Counted from the stretch's first letter, positions 27,875 to 38,018 are shown. The stretch is 64,000 nucleotides of DNA from Gammaproteobacteria bacterium (GCA_030425645.1 JAUHZK010000011.1:23702-87701), one strand, 5' to 3'. Notes: generated by a model from the letters alone, not told the origin. Translations and numbers: made by a program.

Positions 27875-29071
27875 ATGGGCTGGAACGAGCCAGGAAATAA
27901 CGACCCATGGTCTAACGGTGGGTCTAACGGCGGATCTAATGGTAATGGGCGTCGCCCCACCGGTGGCCAAGACGGTCCACCAGATTTAGACGAAGCCTTA
28001 CGCAAGTTACAGGAACAGTTGGGCGCAATGTTTGGCGGCGGCGGTAAAAAAGCCAGCGGCAATAGCGGTAACGGTGGCGCCTCTGGTTTCGGCGGCATGC
28101 TGGTCTTAATCCTGCTATTGGTGTTGGGCGCAGCAGCTGTCAGTAGCGTGCATATTATCGAGCCAGCTGAGCGCGGCGTGGTGATGCGTTTTGGTCGCTA
28201 TGTGGACACCTTGCCTCCAGGCTTGGCGGTACGTTTGCCGTTCCCAGTGGAGCGTGTTTTGAAGGTTGACGTTGAACAAGTTCGTCGTCTCGACTACTCA
28301 GGCACCATGCTCGCCAAAGATGAAAATATCGTTGATATTAAATTGGCCTTGCAGTATCGCGTTGGCGATCCGTATCACTACTTGTTCTCGGTAGAAAACC
28401 CAGAAAACACCATTCAGGAAGCCACTGCCAGTGCCTTCCGTGAGGTGGTGGGTCAAAACACCATGGACTTTGTGATTAAGGATGGTCGTTCGGAAGTCGC
28501 GGCTCGAGCCAAAGAGCTATTGCAAGAAATTCTAGATGGCTATAACACTGGCCTAGTGGTTGCGGGTGTGAACTTAGCTAATGCGCAAGCACCTGCTGCC
28601 GTCCAAGCGGCGTTTGAAGATGCTAACAAAGCGCGTGAGGATGGTGAGCGTCTGAAGAATGAGGGCGAGGCCTACGCTAATGATGTGATTCCAAAAGCGC
28701 GCGGCCGTGCCGCCCGTGTGTTGGAAGAAGCCAACGCTTATAAAGAAAGTTTGGTGGCGAAAGCTGAAGGTGAATCTGAGCGCTTCACCAAGCTGCTAGC
28801 AGAATACAAAAAAGCCCCTGATGTGACTCGTGACCGTTTGTATCTAGAAACTATCGAAGGGGTTTATGCAGACACCAGCAAAGTGATTGTCGATACCGAT
28901 GAAGGTAGTAACCCGCTGATGTACGTGCCGTTGGATAAGTTGATGCAAGGTAAGGCAACAAGTAGTGCCAGCGCAGAACCTACCGGAGTAAGTGGCCGTA
29001 GCGCTGCGCCAAGACAACCGAGTAGCGAGCGTAGCCGTTTCCGAGATGCTCGTTCACGGGAGGGTCGTTAA
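27875..29071 (+). CDS. hflK: FtsH regulator HflK
   Basis: HflK pairs with HflC in a large membrane-anchored SPFH complex that encloses the FtsH protease and limits its action. The 398-residue protein has a Gly/Asn-rich N-terminus (about 1-60), one transmembrane helix (about 72-92), an SPFH/band 7 domain (about 95-280) and a long helix rich in Ala/Glu. It starts behind a TTAGGAGC site. The 151-bp leader (27724-27874) contains a perfect hairpin GCAGATG/CATCTGC at 27818-27835 and CGGTAG/CTACCG at 27756-27771. hflC begins 2 bp after its stop. Confidence 0.95.
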   Translation: MGWNEPGNNDPWSNGGSNGGSNGNGRRPTGGQDGPPDLDEALRKLQEQLGAMFGGGGKKASGNSGNGGASGFGGMLVLILLLVLGAAAVSSVHIIEPAERGVVMRFGRYVDTLPPGLAVRLPFPVERVLKVDVEQVRRLDYSGTMLAKDENIVDIKLALQYRVGDPYHYLFSVENPENTIQEATASAFREVVGQNTMDFVIKDGRSEVAARAKELLQEILDGYNTGLVVAGVNLANAQAPAAVQAAFEDANKAREDGERLKNEGEAYANDVIPKARGRAARVLEEANAYKESLVAKAEGESERFTKLLAEYKKAPDVTRDRLYLETIEGVYADTSKVIVDTDEGSNPLMYVPLDKLMQGKATSSASAEPTGVSGRSAAPRQPSSERSRFRDARSREGR

Positions 29072-29073
29072 TC

Positions 29074-29940
29074 ATGGGTAATTCAATGAGAAATGTTGCC
29101 ATTCTTGGCCTGCTCGCTGTGGTGGTTATTAGTGGTTCGGCCTTCACTGTAAAAGAGGCTGAAAAAGCGATTGTTTTGCAATTAGGTGAGATTGTCGGTT
29201 CCGACTACGAGCCGGGTCTGCACTTTAAAGTGCCTTTGATTAGTACCGTACGCCGCTTTGATGCACGTATTCGTACCGCAGACAGCGCGCCAGCCAAGTT
29301 TCTAACGTCTGAGAAGAAAAACGTAATCGTTGATTTCTTTGTGAAATGGCGTATCAGCGACCTAGGCAAGTTCTATACCTCTACTGGTGGCGGTGACGCC
29401 CGTCGTGCCAACCAGCTGTTAAACGACATTGTGCGTAAGGGTTTGCGTGATGAGTTTAGTTTGCGTACCAACCGTGAAGTAATCTCGGGTGAACGTGCGG
29501 AAATTATGGAAATCATGACCCGCAACGCCAACGAAGAAGTGGCTGGCTTAGGTGTTGAGATCGTAGACGTTCGAGTTAAGCGCATTGAATATGCTTCTGA
29601 CGTAAGTGAATCGGTATACCTACGTATGCGCGCCGAACGTAATCGAGTTGCTAAGGACTTCCGTGCTCGTGGTGAAGAAGCTAAAGAACGTATTCAGGCC
29701 GATGCTGATCGTCAAAGCACTATTTTGCTAGCCGAAGCTGAGCGAGATGCAGCCAAGATTCGTGGTGAGGGTGATGCGCGTTCGGCAGAAATTTACGCCG
29801 AAGCCTATGGCGCTGACCCTGAGTTCTATCGTTTTTACCGTAGCCTAGAGGCTTATCGAAATAGTCTTGGTGGCGAATCTGACGTAATGGTGATTTCACC
29901 GGATAGCGAATTTTTCCGCTACTTTAAAAACGACAAGTAA
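29074..29940 (+). CDS. hflC: FtsH regulator HflC
   Basis: HflC is the SPFH partner of HflK. The 288-residue protein has an N-terminal signal-anchor (about residues 7-24), the band 7 domain starting KEAEKAIVLQLGEI, and the usual C-terminal FRYFKN segment. It is coupled to hflK by a 2-bp gap. A GC-rich hairpin follows. Confidence 0.95.
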   Translation: MGNSMRNVAILGLLAVVVISGSAFTVKEAEKAIVLQLGEIVGSDYEPGLHFKVPLISTVRRFDARIRTADSAPAKFLTSEKKNVIVDFFVKWRISDLGKFYTSTGGGDARRANQLLNDIVRKGLRDEFSLRTNREVISGERAEIMEIMTRNANEEVAGLGVEIVDVRVKRIEYASDVSESVYLRMRAERNRVAKDFRARGEEAKERIQADADRQSTILLAEAERDAAKIRGEGDARSAEIYAEAYGADPEFYRFYRSLEAYRNSLGGESDVMVISPDSEFFRYFKNDK

Positions 29941-29950
29941 AATAACGCTA

Positions 29951-29970
29951 CGCCCCGTCAATACGGGGCG
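29951..29970 (+). terminator. GC-rich hairpin after hflC, weak terminator
   Basis: CGCCCCGT pairs perfectly with ACGGGGCG around CAAT, but only TTGTGCTG follows, so termination is probably partial. It may set the HflKC level relative to the genes downstream. Confidence 0.5.
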
Positions 29971-30003
29971 TTGTGCTGTCTGCAGAAAATGCGTCTAGCT
30001 TAA

Positions 30004-30192
30004 ATGACTCAAGATTTATTGACCGCCTTGGCGCTGATGTTAGTGCTCGAAGGCATACTGCCGTTCATTACCCCTCGTGGTGCTCGGCAGACTTGGTTCA
30101 CGCTAGCGCGCATGGAAGACCGCCGAGTCCGTATAATTGGCTTGGCCTCCATGCTTGGAGGCTTAGTTTTGTTGAACCTTGTACAAGGGTAG
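30004..30192 (+). CDS. DUF2065 small membrane protein (YjeT-like)
   Basis: This 62-residue protein has two hydrophobic spans (about 6-24 and 43-60) joined by a basic loop, with the family pattern LVLEGILPFITPRG and WFTLARMEDRRVRIIGLASML. Its function is unknown. Members lie between hflC and hisZ/purA in many gammaproteobacteria. It ends 5 bp before hisZ. Confidence 0.85.
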   Translation: MTQDLLTALALMLVLEGILPFITPRGARQTWFTLARMEDRRVRIIGLASMLGGLVLLNLVQG

Positions 30193-30197
30193 AGTGC

Positions 30198-31382
30198 ATG
30201 AGCACCACCAATAGTGACCGTTGGATGTTGCCGGAAGGCATGTTCGAAGCCATGCCTGGCCAGGCCCAGGCATTGGAGTCTTTACGCCGCGAATTGCTCG
30301 ATTTATTCGCGACTTGGGGCTACCAATACTGTATGCCGCCGATGGTTGAACATTTAGATGCGTTGTTAACCGGCGTTGGCAGCACACTTGAACGCGAAAC
30401 CTTCAAATTAACCGACCCAGCTGGTGGCCGTCTGCTAGGCATTCGTGCTGATATGACCACTCAAGCAGCGCGTATCGATGCCAACCGCCTCGGCGGCAAA
30501 GGCATTAACCGTCTTTGCTATGTTGGTTCAGTGCTACGTGATGCACCTGCTAATGCGCACCGCCCGCGCAACCCAACTCAGGTGGGTGCGGAGCTATTTG
30601 GTGTGGATACCACAGAAGCCGACCATGAGATGCTGCGTTTGATGGTGGCTTCACTACAACAAGCCGGTGTCGATAACCTCTGTATCGATATCGGCCATAT
30701 TGGTGTTTACCGGGCGGTGATTAACGCACTAGGCCTTAGCGTAGAAGAAGCCAAGCCTTTGTATCGCCTCCTGCAAGGCCGCCGTGTCCCGGAAATTCAC
30801 GAATACGTTCAGCAAGCCAACCTAGATGCCGAATGGCAGCAAATTATTTGCGCGCTACCGTCTCTACATGGTGATTTGGCGGTATTAGCGGAAGCGCGCG
30901 AGCTGCTTGCCACTAAAGTGCCCGAGGCCATTCCTGCCATTGAAGAGATTGAAGCTGCGGCTCAGTTGTTGGCAGCTGATGGTGCCATCTCGGTCCATGT
31001 CGATTTGATTGAATTGCGCGGTTACAGCTACCACACCGGTTTGGTGTTTGCTGCGCTAGTCCCCGGTGTCGGCAGTGAGCTGGCCCGTGGCGGCCGCTAT
31101 AACAGCGTTGGTGCGGCGTTTGGACAGGCGCGTCCAGCTACTGGTTTTAGTGCTGACTTAGGCGCGGTCTTCGACGCCAGCCAGCGCTCTTGTGATTTGG
31201 CGAAAGCGATTTTGGCACCGGCGGTAGCGGGTAATGCGTCTTTGCAAGCAGCAATTGATGCCTTACGCGCCACAGGTGAGGTGGTGATCGAAGATGTTAG
31301 TGGCAGTGCAGATGCCGCTGCGCACGACTGTGATCGTGTTTTGCAAGAAATAGAGGGTGCTTGGCAGCCTGTTGCTGTTTAG
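30198..31382 (+). CDS. hisZ: ATP phosphoribosyltransferase regulatory subunit HisZ
   Basis: HisZ is a histidyl-tRNA-synthetase-like protein without charging activity. It activates the short form of HisG in the first step of histidine synthesis. From the ATG at 30198 (MSTTNSDRWMLPEGM) it has 394 residues; a longer in-frame extension overlaps DUF2065 and is not credible. Class II core elements include FETWGYQYCMPPMVEHLD-like sequence near residue 36 (here FATWGYQY), RADMTTQAARID near 84 and LRGYSYHTGLVF near 273. Its linkage to purA is conserved; the matching hisG is not in the window. Confidence 0.92.
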   Translation: MSTTNSDRWMLPEGMFEAMPGQAQALESLRRELLDLFATWGYQYCMPPMVEHLDALLTGVGSTLERETFKLTDPAGGRLLGIRADMTTQAARIDANRLGGKGINRLCYVGSVLRDAPANAHRPRNPTQVGAELFGVDTTEADHEMLRLMVASLQQAGVDNLCIDIGHIGVYRAVINALGLSVEEAKPLYRLLQGRRVPEIHEYVQQANLDAEWQQIICALPSLHGDLAVLAEARELLATKVPEAIPAIEEIEAAAQLLAADGAISVHVDLIELRGYSYHTGLVFAALVPGVGSELARGGRYNSVGAAFGQARPATGFSADLGAVFDASQRSCDLAKAILAPAVAGNASLQAAIDALRATGEVVIEDVSGSADAAAHDCDRVLQEIEGAWQPVAV

Positions 31383-31418
31383 CTCTCCACGGAAAAAGTT
31401 TTTAAGGACAAGAAATAG

Positions 31419-32726
<1,308 letters not shown>

Positions 32727-32745
32727 AGCGAGTTCTCGTTATAGT

Positions 32746-32782
32746 AAAAAGGCCGTTTATGGAGATAAGCGGCCTTTTTTTT
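32746..32782 (+). terminator. Rho-independent terminator after purA
   Basis: AAAAAGGCCGTTTAT pairs with ATAAGCGGCCTTTTT around GGAG (about fifteen pairs, one G-U), followed by further Ts. Confidence 0.92.
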
Positions 32783-32896
32783 GGCATGAGCGGCGCAGGA
32801 CTTCCGGGCGGTCATATTGGCTTATTGAACGGCATTTCAATTTTGGGGTTCTGGAATATTATAAATTGATATAGGGGAATCTAAGGACATAGGGGT

Positions 32897-33712
32897 ATGT
32901 CTACACGTCAATCGGCCTTCACGCTAATGGAATTATTGATTGCTAACGCGATTATCGCGGTGTTAGCAGCGTTGGCTATTCCTCAATATCAAGACTTTGT
33001 CGGTCGTGCTCAAGTGGCGGATGCGGTAGTGCTCTTAACCGCTAGCCGAGTGGACGTCGAAGAACACATCTTGGAGCGCGGCTATTTTCCCGGAAATGAA
33101 ACCTTTTCCGGGCTGAGTACAGCGCGCAGCGGTCTCTATACCAGAACGCTTGACGTAACGGTTTCAGATACTTGTAGTACTGCCGGCCAGATACAGGCGA
33201 CCATGCGCCCCACGGGTGTTAGTGCCAAGATCGCAGGTCGAACCTTCCTGATTGAGCGTGATGTAGAAGGCAACTGGCGTTGTGCCCGAGGCGGTGACTC
33301 TGCATTAGCTGATAGTTATCTACCTAATTCCTGCCGAATTGATGCGGTTCCGAAGCATGAGTTCCCAATTTGCTACCGTTTTAAAACCGGTGACGAGATG
33401 CCCCCAGGCGGTGGAGATAATAGTGTTCCTGATGAGGGTAATTTCGGCAGCGGGGGCGATGGCTCAGGCGATGGTAGTGGAACTGGTACTGGCGACGGTG
33501 GTACCGATGGTGGTGGTTCCGGTTCCGGTGCTGGCGGCGGTAGCGATGATAGCGGAAGCAGTAAGCCCAAAAGTAACAATGGCCACGGCAATAACTATGA
33601 CAGTGTTGACGTGAGTAATCCGGGTAAATCTAAGCCTTATGACCCATCAGGTAGCGTCGACGACGAAGCTGGCGGCGGTAGTAGCAACGGTGGTGGCAAA
33701 GGCAAAAAATAG
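32897..33712 (+). CDS. Type IV pilin-like protein with Gly-rich C-terminal tail
   Basis: This 271-residue prepilin has a short basic leader (MSTRQSA) and the class III signal FTLMELLIANAIIAVLAALA, cleaved before Phe8, with Glu at mature position 5. A PilA-like head spans about residues 30-165 and contains four cysteines (DTCST, WRCAR, NSCRI, PICYR) that could form two disulfides. From about residue 170 the protein changes to a hundred-residue tail rich in Gly, Ser and Asp that ends GGGKGKK. Typical pilins stop at 140-170 residues. No other pil genes lie nearby. The 170 bp upstream (32727-32896) holds the purA terminator and an A/T-rich stretch that could carry a promoter. Whether it is a major pilin, a minor pilin or a secreted pseudopilin is unknown. 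Confidence 0.78.
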   Translation: MSTRQSAFTLMELLIANAIIAVLAALAIPQYQDFVGRAQVADAVVLLTASRVDVEEHILERGYFPGNETFSGLSTARSGLYTRTLDVTVSDTCSTAGQIQATMRPTGVSAKIAGRTFLIERDVEGNWRCARGGDSALADSYLPNSCRIDAVPKHEFPICYRFKTGDEMPPGGGDNSVPDEGNFGSGGDGSGDGSGTGTGDGGTDGGGSGSGAGGGSDDSGSSKPKSNNGHGNNYDSVDVSNPGKSKPYDPSGSVDDEAGGGSSNGGGKGKK

Positions 33713-33733
33713 CCCGGCGCTGAGCAGCTTGAG

Positions 33734-33820
<87 letters not shown>

Positions 33821-33944
33821 ATAGATGGGGAGGCGTGTTACGCCTACCAAGTAGGGCGCGAACTTTACTTAGCGGCTACAAAGCTGTCAATTCGCAAAAC
33901 AGTCATTAAATGGCTTATTGAACACCGTTGCGGCTTAGCCTGCG

Positions 33945-33950
33945 TATAAT
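33945..33950 (+). promoter_or_regulatory. -10 box directly before rnr start
   Basis: A perfect TATAAT ends 7 bp before the rnr ATG at 33958, and no Shine-Dalgarno sequence is present. A TTGAAC at 33918-33923 is too far (21 bp) for a standard -35. If used, transcription would start at or beside the ATG. Confidence 0.45.
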
Positions 33951-33957
33951 TCATTGC

Positions 33958-36348
33958 ATGAGTCCATATAGCCGTTCCGGCAAAAAACAATCGTCTTCTG
34001 CTACTAAAAAACCTTGGTGGCTGAACAAAGATCCTATCGCCGCGGCTGAAGAGGGTAGCTTTGAGCACACCATTCCCAGCCGCCAGTTCTTGCGCCAAAT
34101 TATGGAAGAGGCGGAAGAGCCTTATACCTTTCCTGAGCTCGCTGAGTGGTTGCAAATTTCGGCCGAAGGCGCCTTAATTGGTTTAGAACGCCGTTTGGGT
34201 GCGATGTGCCGTGATGGCCAGTTACACCAAAATCGCGCTGGCGAATATGCCTTGGCAGTGAAACTGGATTTGGTGGCGGGCACTATCCATGGTCACCCAG
34301 AAGGTTTTGGTTTCTTGTTGCCCGACGAAGAGGGCGAAGACCTATTTCTCGCCAAAGAAGAAATGCGTCGCGTATTTCACGGCGACAAAGTCCTTGCACG
34401 GATTAAAGGTAAGGACCGACGTGGCCGCTTAGAAGGCGCGATTGTGGAAGTTACCCAGCGCAATACCCAAGATGTAGTCGGCCGTTTCGTGATCGAAAAC
34501 GGCGTTAGTTACGTTGAGCCCAGTAACCCGCGTCTTATTCATTCAGTGTTGATTGAAAAAACGGATCGCGGCAACGCTATCGAAGAACAAATTGTGGTGG
34601 CGCGGATTAGTCAGCAGCCTAATCGGCGCACGATTCCGGTGGGCACCATTGCCGCGGTGCTAGGGGATGCTAGCCAGCCAGGTATGGAAACCGAAATTGC
34701 CCTGCGTAGCCACGGCATTCCTCATGAGTTTCCAAAAGCAGTATTAAAAGAAGCCAAAGCCTTCGGCGAAACCATTCCGCAAGACGCCATTAACTCGCGT
34801 AAAGATTTACGAGAAGTGCCATTAATGACGATTGATGGTGAAGATGCACGTGACTTTGACGATGCCGTCTACGCCGAACCGAATGGCAATGGATGGCGCC
34901 TCTACGTGGCGATAGCGGATGTGGCTAGTTACGTGACTCCGGGTTCTGCCCTCAATGACGAGGCCATCGAGCGTGGCACCTCGGTGTATTTCCCGAATCG
35001 GGTGGTGCCGATGTTGCCAGAGGCCTTATCCAATGGTCTTTGCTCGTTAAAGCCCGAGGTTGAGCGCTTGGCCTTGGTTTGCGAGATGAAAATCTCAGAT
35101 AAAGGTAAAGTCACCAGTGCCAAATTTTACGATGCGGTGATCCGGTCACATGCGCGCTTAACCTATAACGACGTTTGGGCGGCGCTCAGTGGTGAGGACC
35201 CGAGGGCAGAAAAACGCCTAGCTAAGCCATTGCCGCATTTAAAAACCTTACACGCCTTATATGCAGCGCTACTAGGTGCTCGCAAGCGTCGCGGCACCGT
35301 GGACTTTGAAACGCAAGACGCGGCCTTTATGTTTGATGCCGAAGGCCGGGTGGCAGGTTTAATGCCTTATGAGCGTAACGATGCGCATAAGTTGATCGAA
35401 GAATGCATGATCGCCGCCAACGTTGAAGCCGCGCGTTATTTGCAAAAACACCAAATGGCGGCCTTGTACCGTAACCACGCCGATCCGAGCGAGGAAAAGC
35501 TAGAGCGTGTTAATGCATTCTTAGGCGGTTTAGGTTTGTCGGCGGGGTTCAGCGGCAATGTCACGCCAGCTGATTACCAAAAATTATTGAAGTCGGTGGC
35601 TGAGCGCCCAGATCGTGAGTTAATCCAAACCATGCTGTTGCGTTCAATGGCGCAAGCACGCTATGAGCCGGCTTGCGAGGGTCACTTTGGTCTTGCGCTA
35701 CAAGAGTACGCACATTTCACCTCGCCGATTCGTCGCTACCCTGACTTGCTCGTGCATCGAGCGATTAAGCATTTTGCTAATGGCGGCAAGGCCGCCGACT
35801 ACAATGCCGCGGCCGGTGATATGGAGCAGCTGGGTAAGACCTGTTCAAACCATGAGCGCCGCGCTGAAGACGCCAGCCGCGATGTGCAGTCATGGTTGAA
35901 ATGTGAATATGTGCAGCAACATCTAGGCGAAAGCTTCGATGGCACAGTGTCGTCGGTAACCAATTTCGGCTTGTTTGTCATGCTGGATGCCTTGTTAGTA
36001 GAAGGCCTAGTACACGTCGCCAGCCTGAATAGTGATTATTACCACTATGATGCGGTTAGCCAGTCATTAACCGGTGAGCGCAGCGGTAAGTCATATAAGC
36101 CGGGCGACAAGGTAAAAGTCACTGTTGCTGCGGCCAACCCGCAAGAACGCAAAATTGATCTCGCGATTGAGGGTGACGAAAAGCCCGAGCCGAATCGGCG
36201 TCAACGACGCAGCAAGGCAGCGCAGGGTAAAAAATCAGCGACTAAAAAGTCGGCAGCAAAGAAACCATCCGCTAGCAAATCGGTCAAAAAGCCCAAAGCA
36301 ACGGCTAATAAAGGCCCGAAACCGACTAAAAAGCGGCGTAAGCGTTAG
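33958..36348 (+). CDS. rnr: Ribonuclease R
   Basis: RNase R is a 3'-to-5' exoribonuclease that degrades structured RNA and takes part in RNA quality control and cold adaptation. From MSPYSRSGKK it has 796 residues. Two cold-shock domains (about 75-230) precede the RNB domain (about 270-600) with DGEDARDFDDAVY, whose aspartates hold the catalytic metals. An S1 domain follows (SFDGTVSSVTNFGLFVMLD, near 655), then a Lys-rich tail (KKSATKKSAAKKPSASK). It precedes rlmB with one gene between. Confidence 0.95.
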   Translation: MSPYSRSGKKQSSSATKKPWWLNKDPIAAAEEGSFEHTIPSRQFLRQIMEEAEEPYTFPELAEWLQISAEGALIGLERRLGAMCRDGQLHQNRAGEYALAVKLDLVAGTIHGHPEGFGFLLPDEEGEDLFLAKEEMRRVFHGDKVLARIKGKDRRGRLEGAIVEVTQRNTQDVVGRFVIENGVSYVEPSNPRLIHSVLIEKTDRGNAIEEQIVVARISQQPNRRTIPVGTIAAVLGDASQPGMETEIALRSHGIPHEFPKAVLKEAKAFGETIPQDAINSRKDLREVPLMTIDGEDARDFDDAVYAEPNGNGWRLYVAIADVASYVTPGSALNDEAIERGTSVYFPNRVVPMLPEALSNGLCSLKPEVERLALVCEMKISDKGKVTSAKFYDAVIRSHARLTYNDVWAALSGEDPRAEKRLAKPLPHLKTLHALYAALLGARKRRGTVDFETQDAAFMFDAEGRVAGLMPYERNDAHKLIEECMIAANVEAARYLQKHQMAALYRNHADPSEEKLERVNAFLGGLGLSAGFSGNVTPADYQKLLKSVAERPDRELIQTMLLRSMAQARYEPACEGHFGLALQEYAHFTSPIRRYPDLLVHRAIKHFANGGKAADYNAAAGDMEQLGKTCSNHERRAEDASRDVQSWLKCEYVQQHLGESFDGTVSSVTNFGLFVMLDALLVEGLVHVASLNSDYYHYDAVSQSLTGERSGKSYKPGDKVKVTVAAANPQERKIDLAIEGDEKPEPNRRQRRSKAAQGKKSATKKSAAKKPSASKSVKKPKATANKGPKPTKKRRKR

Positions 36349-36389
36349 CCACACAGCAACAGCTAAACAATCTATTTAGGGGAAATAAA

Positions 36390-37097
36390 ATGCCTAGTAA
36401 GAAAGACTTATTCATGAAAGCCGGTATCGTCGGCTTGGCCGCCAGCATGACGGCCGCCTGTGCCATTGACGATCCTAACCGCCGTGCTAAAACGGGCGCA
36501 GCGATTGGTGCCTTAGCGGGCGCTGTATTGGGACATCAACTGGATGGCGATAAGGGCCGTTATTTTGGTGCCGTGGTTGGTGGGATTGCCGGTGGTGCTG
36601 TGGGTGGTTATATGGATGACCAGCAAGCTGAGCTAGAGCGACAGTTGGCCGCTGAACAGGCTGCTGAACTATTAAAAATTAGCCGCTTACCAGACGGTAG
36701 CCTGCGTATTGGCATTGCCAGCGAAGCTTCGTTTGATGTGAATAAATCGACGATTCGCTCTGATGCCCAGCAAACCTATAACAAGATTGCCAATGTGCTG
36801 GTGGATTACGACAAGTCTATCGTGCATATCATTGGTCACACTGATAGCACAGGTACCGCTGAACATAACCAAACACTGTCTGAAGCCCGCGCCCGTAGCG
36901 TAGCCGACAGCATGAGTTACCAAGGTGTGCCGCGTGACCGTTTACGCACCGAAGGCCGTGGCGAGTTTGAGCCGGTGGCTAGCAATGACACCGCTCAAGG
37001 CCGTACTCGTAATCGCCGTGTTGATATTGTGATCAAACCAGTTGTGCAGGGAAGCGAAGAAGAAGCTTACCGTCGTCCCGGTTTTCTTGGTCGCTAG
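36390..37097 (+). CDS. OmpA-family outer-membrane lipoprotein (YiaD-like)
   Basis: This 235-residue protein has a possible lipoprotein signal, ending at SMTAAC with Cys24 and a weak lipobox. A glycine-zipper stretch (about 33-72: AAIGALAGAVLGHQLDG, then VVGGIAGGAVGGYMDD) follows, then a short helix and a C-terminal OmpA/MotB peptidoglycan-binding domain (about 110-220; IGHTDSTGTAEHNQTLSEAR and GRTRNRRVDI). It resembles E. coli YiaD. It has a GGGGAAA ribosome site 42 bp after rnr. The rest of the spacer to rlmB (37098-37154) is rich in CTAG and codes for nothing visible. Confidence 0.85.
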   Translation: MPSKKDLFMKAGIVGLAASMTAACAIDDPNRRAKTGAAIGALAGAVLGHQLDGDKGRYFGAVVGGIAGGAVGGYMDDQQAELERQLAAEQAAELLKISRLPDGSLRIGIASEASFDVNKSTIRSDAQQTYNKIANVLVDYDKSIVHIIGHTDSTGTAEHNQTLSEARARSVADSMSYQGVPRDRLRTEGRGEFEPVASNDTAQGRTRNRRVDIVIKPVVQGSEEEAYRRPGFLGR

Positions 37098-37154
37098 GTC
37101 GGGCCGCTAGATCTAGATCGCTAGATTCTTGGCCGCTAGGCTGTAGACAGGTAG

Positions 37155-37186
37155 ACTGCGGCACCTTTAGCGTCACCGCAGTTTTA
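37155..37186 (+). terminator. Possible terminator before rlmB
   Basis: ACTGCGG (37155-37161) pairs with CCGCAGT (37176-37182), followed by a short T run. The rlmB ATG at 37193 follows closely, so the hairpin may instead act in the rlmB leader. Confidence 0.45.
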
Positions 37187-37192
37187 CAAAAC

Positions 37193-37939
37193 ATGGCAGA
37201 TCTTATTTTCGGCCTGCACGCTGTGCAGGCCGTTTTACATAGTAGACCCACCGATATTCGTCGAGCCTGGGTGCTCAAAGGGCGCGATGACAGCGCTCTG
37301 CAGGGCATTCTGGAAACACTTTCCCAATACGGTGTTTCAGTAGAAGCCTGTGCCCGTCAGCGTTTGGACGACAAGGTCGAAGGCAACCACCAAGGCATCG
37401 TGGTTGAAGCGAAGTCGGCACCGGTGAAAGAGGAAGATTGGCTACTCGCTCGCTTGGAGCAGTTGCAAGCCGCTGGTGAATCGCCATTTCTCTTAGTGTT
37501 AGACCAAGTGCAAGATCCGCATAACCTAGGCGCTTGCTTGCGCTCGGCAGATGCCGTGGGAGTGCATGCCGTGGTAGCACCAAAAGATCGCTCGGCGACA
37601 TTAACGGCGACCGCCCGCAAGGTGGCTTGTGGTGCGGCCGAAACCGTGCCCTTTGTGCAGGTGACTAATTTGGCGCGCACTTTGCGAACGCTGAAAGAGC
37701 AGCAGCTTTGGGTAGTGGGTTTAGCAGGTGAGGCCGATGCTGAGTTATGGAATACCCGTCTAGATGGGCCGCTAGCCGTCGTCATGGGTGCCGAGGGCAA
37801 AGGCCTACGACGTTTAACCCGCGAGCATTGCGACGCGATTGCCAGCCTGCCGATGCATGGTTTGGTGGATAGCCTGAATGTGTCGGTCACTACCGGCGTG
37901 GTTTTGTATGAGGCACTGCGCCAGCGGTCCACTAGTTAA
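37193..37939 (+). CDS. rlmB: 23S rRNA (guanosine-2'-O-)-methyltransferase RlmB
   Basis: RlmB methylates G2251 in the 23S rRNA P loop. The 248-residue SpoU/TrmH protein has an N-terminal substrate-binding domain (about 1-75) and the knotted SPOUT domain with motif 1 LDQVQDPHNLGACLRSADA (about 104-122), motif 2 VVMGAEGKGLRRL and motif 3 LNVSVTTGVVLYEALRQ. The rnr-rlmB association is conserved in gammaproteobacteria. Confidence 0.94.
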   Translation: MADLIFGLHAVQAVLHSRPTDIRRAWVLKGRDDSALQGILETLSQYGVSVEACARQRLDDKVEGNHQGIVVEAKSAPVKEEDWLLARLEQLQAAGESPFLLVLDQVQDPHNLGACLRSADAVGVHAVVAPKDRSATLTATARKVACGAAETVPFVQVTNLARTLRTLKEQQLWVVGLAGEADAELWNTRLDGPLAVVMGAEGKGLRRLTREHCDAIASLPMHGLVDSLNVSVTTGVVLYEALRQRSTS

Positions 37940-37989
37940 ACCAAGTGATGGCTAAACCAAGCGAAAGCCTTATGCATTAAGGTTTTTGC

Positions 37990-38018
37990 TTGAATGCAGT
38001 CGCCTAAATCTGTATAGT
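37990..38018 (+). promoter_or_regulatory. Sigma-70 promoter of rpsF operon
   Basis: TTGAAT (37990-37995), a 17-bp spacer and TATAGT (38013-38018) form a good promoter. A GC-rich discriminator (CGCGCGC) follows at the predicted start site, the feature that makes ribosomal promoters sensitive to ppGpp/DksA. The predicted leader is about 100 nt. Confidence 0.7.

Noticed and set aside
29973..30197. N-terminal extension of hisZ by 75 residues
   Set aside because: It is another frame of the DUF2065 gene and lacks similarity to HisZ; the ATG at 30198 begins the conserved N-terminus.
32781..32800. Sigma-54-like element (TGGCATG then GC at the right spacing) before the pilin gene
   Set aside because: The -12 half is poor and the element overlaps the T-run of the purA terminator over 100 bp from the pilin start.
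33373..33614. Open frames in the Gly-rich pilin tail in alternative frames
   Set aside because: They are Pro- or Val-rich shadows of low-complexity GGT/AGC codons.
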